NCBI GenBank assembly: GCA_016617855.1
Contig: JAECUM010001125.1
Location: 97,155-161,154 of the forward strand
From: Megalonaias nervosa
Lineage: Eukaryota > Mollusca > Bivalvia > Unionida > Unionidae
Length of the DNA: 64,000 nucleotides
Direction: 5' to 3'
The translations under genes were made by a program, and so were the position numbers. The notes under the pieces are model-generated. The model did not search any database. It saw only the letters and a program-made list of their open reading frames with translations, and had not been told where the DNA came from. This document shows positions 58,361-64,000 of the stretch, piece by piece. Every line of letters begins with the position of its first letter. The first letter of the stretch is position 1.

Positions 58361-58724
58361 CATTCTTAAAATGGTATCAAAATGTGTTCAGATCTTGATT
58401 TTAAACAAGATGTGTCTAACAGTATGCATTTTCTCTTCCTGCCACATGAAATTACATCACACAGGAAGTGCAACTGGATAAGTCTATTCTCCAAGAAATG
58501 TTTACAAACCATGACAGTGCAAAAAATGATGTTTTGCAAATGTGCAGTACAGCATACATACTGATGATATTAACATGGTTCATTTTGGATTTTCAATACC
58601 CACCCAGGCCAGCCCGTGTCTCCTCCCTGGTTGTGTCCTTAGGAAAGGCATTTGACTCCAATTCTCTGGGATCCTATAGACAATAATGTGTTAAAAGTGC
58701 CTTTAAAACCAACAAAAACAAACA

Positions 58725-58925
58725 AGATTCACCCGATGGGGCTAATGTTCTAATGGCTGATATGAATTTCCAGGAATTCAAGATAAGACCATCTCTTCTT
58801 TTAACTAGTGTTGAAACAATCTCTGATATTCTTTAGCAACAACAATATTTTCAAATTAGCTGCTGTGGTTGTCAGATTAGCACCATTTTTATTTAGGACC
58901 AACAGAACATCATTTAAGTTTTGGT
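58725..58925 (+). repeat. family B repeat, 5' end
   Basis: 'aacaagattcacccgatggg', 'aatttccaggaattcaagat', 'tcttcttttaactagtgttg', 'atttaggaccaacagaac', then joined to an antisense SINE-1, as at 57157. Confidence 0.6.
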
Positions 58926-59046
58926 TTTTGTGGGTTTAACAACATTTTTCAGCACATGATAGGCTATACATGGCAGTCAGTATATTTAATGGAGGAAAAA
59001 CCTGAAAAAATCCCAGGAAGAACCATACACCCACATGAAGCTGCTA
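58926..59046 (-). mobile_element. SINE-1 3' half, antisense
   Basis: Plus strand shows 'tgggtttaacaacatttttc', 'gataggctatacatggcagt', 'aatggaggaaaaacctg' and 'cccacatgaagctgct', the complement of the SINE-1 body and tail; the head is absent. Confidence 0.72.
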
Positions 59047-59721
59047 ATATTTAAAATGATCAATTTGATGAATTTGTTTAGATGTTTAATGAAAACAGGG
59101 ACAAGAAGTGAAGACTCTTACTATTAGAAGTGTTCATGTAATTAAGAACAGTTCAGTCCCAGTGCTATTCTAAAATAATGGACTAACTTTGGAAACTTTC
59201 AACTTGTGCTCAATCTGGGGATACATTAATGAGGATCTGGAAGATGTTTTCTAATTAGGAACAGATCCATGGACAATTCATTCATAAAAATACTCAGTTT
59301 GCTTCTGTTCAAGTACCACAGGTGCATTTCTCCATCATCATGATGAGTAATGGCTACTGGAACTGTATACAAGCACATGTACCTTATTTGAAAACTTGGG
59401 AAGATTTTAGTAAATAATATATTTTTGGGGTCTTTTTTAGTGCTGCAAAAAAATAAAATGAAATTAGAACTGTGACGGCTTTTTGACATGTGATTTTATA
59501 CACATACACAAACACGTATACTGTACACTGACACACACCTTGAAGGGGCTATGACCCCAGGTTTGTGACCCAAATCTAATGTATACATGTTATGTATCCT
59601 CCTTCTAAAATATGTAAAACATTTGTTCAAAAAATATTCCAGAATATCACTGTGATTGCAATTTTGGTACATTTGACCTATGATCCTCTATAAATACTGC
59701 TCATTAGATGGGTGACATATG
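59047..59721. other. no gene recognised
   Basis: No supported feature. Confidence 0.4.
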
Positions 59722-59723
59722 TA

Positions 59724-61380
59724 CAGTAGTCCCCCTCTTATACGGCCACCCCTTCTGCACCGGTAAAGTGGCCTTATAAGACGGGTGGCCTTTCCAGAGG
59801 GGGAATAAATTTTTTGTGAGAAGTATATGTACTTTACACAGTTAGAAAGCTACATTCTTCAAAGCATTTAATATCTTTGTTTAAAAGTAACATTAATTAT
59901 TAAAAGGTTCTTCTTGTTATAATAATAGACTTATTTCAACTGAATATGCATTAATAGTTCTTATTCTTGGCATAAGGGTGATATGCGAGCGGGTGTTGTT
60001 GTCATGCACATTGCAAAACTATTCAGAAACGTCATTTAAATCTTGGTACATACATAATTCTATTTCCGTTTGCTCCATTTTCCCACTGCTGCTGAATAAC
60101 CTCCTTATCGGTTACAATGTTGTTTATTCGAGTCTTCTCAAAATAAAATTGTTTCATTCGAGTCTTTTCTACCTAAAATCGTTCGGCAAGTTCCCTCTCC
60201 CCACGTCACCCGATGTCGTCGAGTAGAATAACCTACTTTTTTCTAAAATAATCATCTCCATTTACGTGATGACATGTTAATGTTTGGTAATGATTTATTC
60301 GGATGTTGCTAACTGTATGCGATTTAATTATGCAGATGAAACTTTTGCAGAGCGGATGAAATGCCTTCTTCATAAGGAATGTGTTGTCGGTCTTTGTCTG
60401 GTACCCTGTTTTGTTCAAGGCTAATTTCTGTGTGTGTGTGTGTGTCTGCAAAAATCTATTTTTAGACTATGCTGACCCTGTTATGATCTTGACAATTACG
60501 TCTGTTGTAATCATCAGTGTTGCCAACTCCAAGACTGATAGAAACAACTTTTCTGCATTTAAACAAAATGCCATGTGTTTTTTAGAGGCAGCGATCTTGT
60601 CACGTGATTCATTAGTCACAGTCTGGTACCCTATTTGTGTTTACATTTCTTTACACTAAGGGAGAGAAGCCAAAACGGCTTCGATATGTATGCAGAGTTG
60701 ATCTGAACAATAGCACCTTGTGGCCGTAAGGATTTGTAATCTTGACAATTATTTTCAGTAGTAATAGCCACTAAGTATGAAAGTGAACAAGCTCAACAGC
60801 TTACTAAGGGAAGCCATAAAGGCTATCAAACCATTTTCCCGCTGACTTGTGTCTTGTACATCAATACCGCCACTTCTCAGGTGTTACTACTGTTCAATAA
60901 TTGTAATCTTAACAATTATCAGAGTGACTAAACCGGACATCTCATAATAACACAGCAGTAAGGCTAACTGGATTACGTGTACTTACCTTTTTGTATGGAT
61001 TAAAATTTGAGTCTTTCTCGGCTTTATGGAATAAATGTGGCTTCTCGTGAGACGTAAATGATATAACATTAACCTTAGTGGTACATGTACTTTAGTCAAC
61101 ACTTCTTTCGAAACCTGACTTCGGGAAACAGAAATCGGATTACTTAACACACGTTTTGAATAAAATTGGTTCTGGATACATATTACAAAATAAAATGTGG
61201 CCACTTGTGTGGGGTAAATTTTATATTTTTGCACTAATATGCTGGCCGCTGGTCGCGTTAGCGGGGTGGCCTTTCGTGAGGGGTACTTTTGAACACAAAC
61301 TCGTCGGTGCCGTTGGATTCTGGCTGTAAGAAGTGGGTGGCCGCTGGTCGGGGGGGGGCTGTTCAAGAGGGGGACTACTG
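59724..61380. mobile_element. pogo/Tigger-like DNA transposon, non-autonomous
   Basis: 1657 bp between TA dinucleotides (59722-59723, 61381-61382). Left end CAGTAGTCCCCCTCTTATAC; complement of the right end CAGTAGTCCCCCTCTTGAAC. CAGT..CCC ends with TA duplication are characteristic of pogo/Tigger elements. Subterminal blocks 'ggtggccttt' occur at both ends, and internal imperfect repeats of 'gtaatcttgacaattat' lie near 60483, 60734 and 60902. A 144-codon minus-strand frame (60983-61417) crosses the element border and has no transposase motif, so no transposase is encoded. Confidence 0.82.
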
Positions 61381-61651
61381 TACTCAGTTTGGTGAATTTC
61401 CACTCAATGCAAACCATTGATCATGTGGTTATGGACAGACTGGTGGATGAAGGGAGGGTATTAGAATTAGAGAACTTTCCATATATATTGTCACTGCAAT
61501 GTATCATAATTTTTTTCAGCCCACATAAATCCATTTTCAGTTCACTGCAATACAGAAAACTAATACAGAATAGTATCCTACTATAATCAGCTGTCCTCAG
61601 CATTTGCAATTTTCAAACGATAACATTGCATGTCAGATATAAATAGCAATA
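61381..61651. other. no gene recognised
   Basis: Spacer between the pogo-like element and the family A copy. Confidence 0.4.
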
Positions 61652-62658
61652 CCGTCTATACTTACTTATAAGTCCAGTCAAACTGCAAACAACAAAGACC
61701 CTGATCTGCTGTAGCATAATGCAGTATTGTTCCGATTATCTATTATAATCGATCATCAGTTGGTTGCGCAAATCAAACAAAATAATCAATTGTGAAACTC
61801 CATAATCGATTGTATGTAAAGGGAGACTACTTCTTTATAGTTGCATGTAAAACAAAGAGTTAGTAAAGCTCCTGTGTAAATGGTAAACTAAACAGGACTT
61901 TCAATCAACTAAAGTTGATCTGATTTATTTATTCCCTTCACAACTTACAAATATTAAACAATATCATATTCTATTGGTGCAAATTTTCATAATAATGGAC
62001 GATATAGTCATGATTACATGATTAAGCTGTTAAATTGTCGAGTTAATAAATTTAAACACATTCTGATGATTTGTTTCAGTTTAAATGTAAAATCCTTTGT
62101 AGTATTTGTAAATAATGACAAACAAGAAAACCATGTCCTTCTATACTTTAAATTATAGATACATCACATATGAATGAAAAGATTTTTGGAGATGGCAACT
62201 GTATTTCAGTTCCTTAAGACTGATCAGCCATAAAAAGTTGCTTTCCTTTAACAAAGTTGTACAACAAAAATAACTCAACACAATAAAAAAAAAATGTAAT
62301 TTTTTTTATCAAGTTAAAAGTACACGTCATTAAAAGAGATTACTCTTGTACATTTATTAACATTTTGAACCCTTGACCAAAGATATAACTGTATAACAAA
62401 ATAAAAACTAAAATTTGCTCTTAGTAACCAATTATAATCGATCATCAGTTGGTTAAATGGAACTGATTATTGATTATGACATTCTGATCGATTCCCATCA
62501 CTAGCATAATGTGCCTGCAGATCTGGGTCTATGTTGTTTGTTCTACTGATTACTGCTAATAAACTGCACAGACCCAGATCTGCCTGCTCATCATGTGATG
62601 GCAGATCTGGGTCTGTGCAGTTTGCAGTTGGATTTGTTTTATATGCAAGTATATATGG
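61652..62658. mobile_element. family A MITE split by a nested element
   Basis: Left end CCGTCTATACTTACTTATAA (TA at 61650-61651) and right end 'gcaagtatatatgg' (TA at 62659-62660). The body is interrupted at GCATAATG by 61722-62503; without it the copy would be about 217 bp. The hairpin has perfect 24-bp arms, 62561-62584 and 62600-62623. Confidence 0.87.
61722..62503. mobile_element. hAT-like non-autonomous element, nested
   Basis: 782 bp flanked by a perfect 8-bp duplication GCATAATG (61714-61721, 62504-62511) that exists once in other family A copies. Left tip CAGTATTGTTCCGATTATC; complement of the right tip TAGTGATGGGAATCGATCAG: short, imperfect termini of the YAGTG type found in hAT elements. 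'attataatcgatcatcagtt' occurs directly repeated near both ends (61743 and about 62430). No transposase frame. Confidence 0.78.
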
Positions 62659-62871
62659 TAGTCCACAGGCATTGGTTGATAGAAAAACTTTCAAGGCCAT
62701 GGCAATTGGCAGGCATGTGTCTTCAGTGTCTTGTAGATAATAGTATAAACCTGTAATATTTGATGCAGCTACATCACAAAAAGAAATGGCGATAACATGA
62801 CAGAACATTAGGCTGATGATAACAAGACTAATCACAGTGTCCATAAGCTGGTGCTGGCAATCACCAAAATA

Positions 62872-63049
62872 CAGTAAAACCTGTCCTGAGAGACCACTGC
62901 TATAAGAGACCACCTCTTCTGAGAGACCAGGATCTCCATGCACAGATTTACTGATTATATAGTGTTATGACCTGTTATGAGAGACAGCTCGTCTTGAGAG
63001 ACCATCATTTTTTGGCAGAAGGGGTGGTCTTTCAAGACAGGTTCTACTG
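62872..63049. mobile_element. pogo-like MITE, 178 bp
   Basis: TA on both sides (62870-62871, 63050-63051). Left end CAGTAAAACCTGTCCTGAGA, complement of the right end CAGTAGAACCTGTCTTGAAA, continuing GACCAC on both. Internal repeats of 'tgagagacca'. No coding capacity. Confidence 0.88.
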
Positions 63050-63051
63050 TA

Positions 63052-64000
63052 TCACCAAAATTGCTAAAGGCAATCAAATCATTTATGAGTACAAATAATC
63101 TGAATTAAAAAAAACATGGCAGTTAAAAATGCACATGCTTATGCTGTTGTCTGCAGACTTTTGCCTTCATTTCACAGACGTCCGCCAGTGAAATTATTTT
63201 TATGAGGCTATATAAATGTTGCAAAGAACAATATTTCTTAACAAAGAAATGCATACTTTTGCAATAAATCATTCTTTGTTAGCATAAAACAAAGATTGTC
63301 AGAAAAAGAGAAGTGTTATAAAAGAATATACCACTTACCAAAGGGCAAAAACCAGTGTTGTATAAAAGCCAGATTCAAGATGGAAAATTCAACACCAAGG
63401 CCCATTTCTGGGTGCACAAGATAACCAAAAAATGTAGGGATAACCAAAGTTGTGTTTGTAAAACACATATCCAAACTACAGACCAAAAAGTCAAAATCTA
63501 CAAAGTTCCAAAACTTAAAAAATTTTGAAAAACTGCCAAAATGTCATGAAAATCAAATCAGGCCTACAACCATGCTTAACAAATTTCACTTGTTTAAGCT
63601 GCAAGTGTTGTATATTGTTATATTTGTTGGCGTTTCTTTTTGCTAGATTGTACTTAAAAGATTTTCCTCAAAAATCAGGAAAAGAGCCCCTCTTGCCATC
63701 TCTGCTGTAAGAAATTCAAACTTTTTCATCTTAAATGAACGAGTTTTGCACCACTCTGCTAACAAGCTTTTTGAGATGGATGAATGACAGTATAGATGGA
63801 CGAACATGACCAAACCAAAATGGCAAGAGCATAAATAAATGTTGTTGTGCCTGAGAAATAATCCCTACCTGAGTAGCATCACTATGTTTCCAATTTACAA
63901 GTACACAGTATTGTACTATGCATGATGTTGGACATAAAAAAAAAGTCCATGAAGAAAAAAAAGCAAGAAAAGCACAGAAGATGTTTATTTTTTTTTGTAC
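63052..64000. other. no gene recognised
   Basis: AT-rich right edge; two overlapping short plus-strand frames (63452-63710) lack recognisable domains. Confidence 0.45.

Noticed and set aside
60983..61417. 144-codon open frame on the minus strand ending near a good donor (AAAAAG|GTAAGT)
   Set aside because: It spans the border of the pogo-like element and has no transposase or DPYS-like N-terminal motif; it does not splice meaningfully to exon A as far as I can judge.
62467..62943. 158-codon open frame on the minus strand
   Set aside because: It crosses the hAT-like element, a family A MITE and the pogo-like MITE; the openness is accidental.
27118..64000. First DPYS exon with the initiator ATG
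   Set aside because: It would encode very few residues, so it cannot be recognised from sequence alone; several ATG|GT sites exist by chance.

Overview
The window looks like nuclear DNA from an invertebrate animal, most likely a mollusc. The genes have GT-AG introns of 2-7 kb and the sequence is AT-rich. It is dense in tRNA-derived SINEs, short inverted-repeat DNA transposons, LINE ends and microsatellites. The mollusc call is inference: it rests on repeat styles I associate with bivalve and gastropod genomes (for example the 'gggcaataactcc' repeat near 30.95 kb and 'gaccttgaccttt' near 42.37 kb), not on a marker gene. I found no prokaryotic, organellar, rRNA, tRNA-gene or CRISPR feature.

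The only host gene I can support is a dihydropyrimidinase (DPYS) on the minus strand, seen as five consecutive coding exons from 27117 down to 10328. All splice phases join in frame and give 196 codons with no stop. They cover the N-terminal beta-sandwich strands, the HxH metal site, the carbamylated-lysine motif and the next metal-ligand histidine. The start codon should lie in an upstream exon (coordinate above 27117) and the C-terminal ~60% in exons below 10328. I could not locate either, and they may be outside the window.

At 1.2-5.5 kb lies a complete but dead piggyBac transposon: TTAA duplications, ~50-bp terminal inverted repeats, and a transposase with all three catalytic Asp codons, broken by a frameshift and two TGA codons. 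A GT-AG intron interrupts it right after the first catalytic Asp. A short TTAA-flanked element (55.1-55.7 kb) may be a non-autonomous relative.

The rest is a layered repeat landscape. Family A, a ~215-bp MITE with ends CCATATATACTYGCTTATAAG and TA duplications, has about 13 full or partial copies. Its best copies contain perfect 21-25-bp internal hairpins. A 1.5-kb element at 15.55-17.07 kb has almost the same ends and may be its longer partner. A 782-bp hAT-like element with an 8-bp target duplication is nested in the 61.65-kb copy. Other DNA elements are a 1.66-kb pogo/Tigger-like element (59.7-61.4 kb), a 178-bp pogo-like MITE (62.9 kb), an element with CATAGCTGCCAAC ends (5.76-6.62 kb, second partial copy 12.1 kb) and an inverted-repeat element at 34.25-34.57 kb. 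At least four SINE types occur (one copy has a perfect 14-bp target duplication), with three degraded LINE protein ends, a long repeat of unknown class (family B) and several mini/microsatellites.

I see no operon-like or defence-like system. The most unusual material is the family A hairpin MITE with its possible long partner, the intron-bearing piggyBac, and the placement of elements next to DPYS splice sites.
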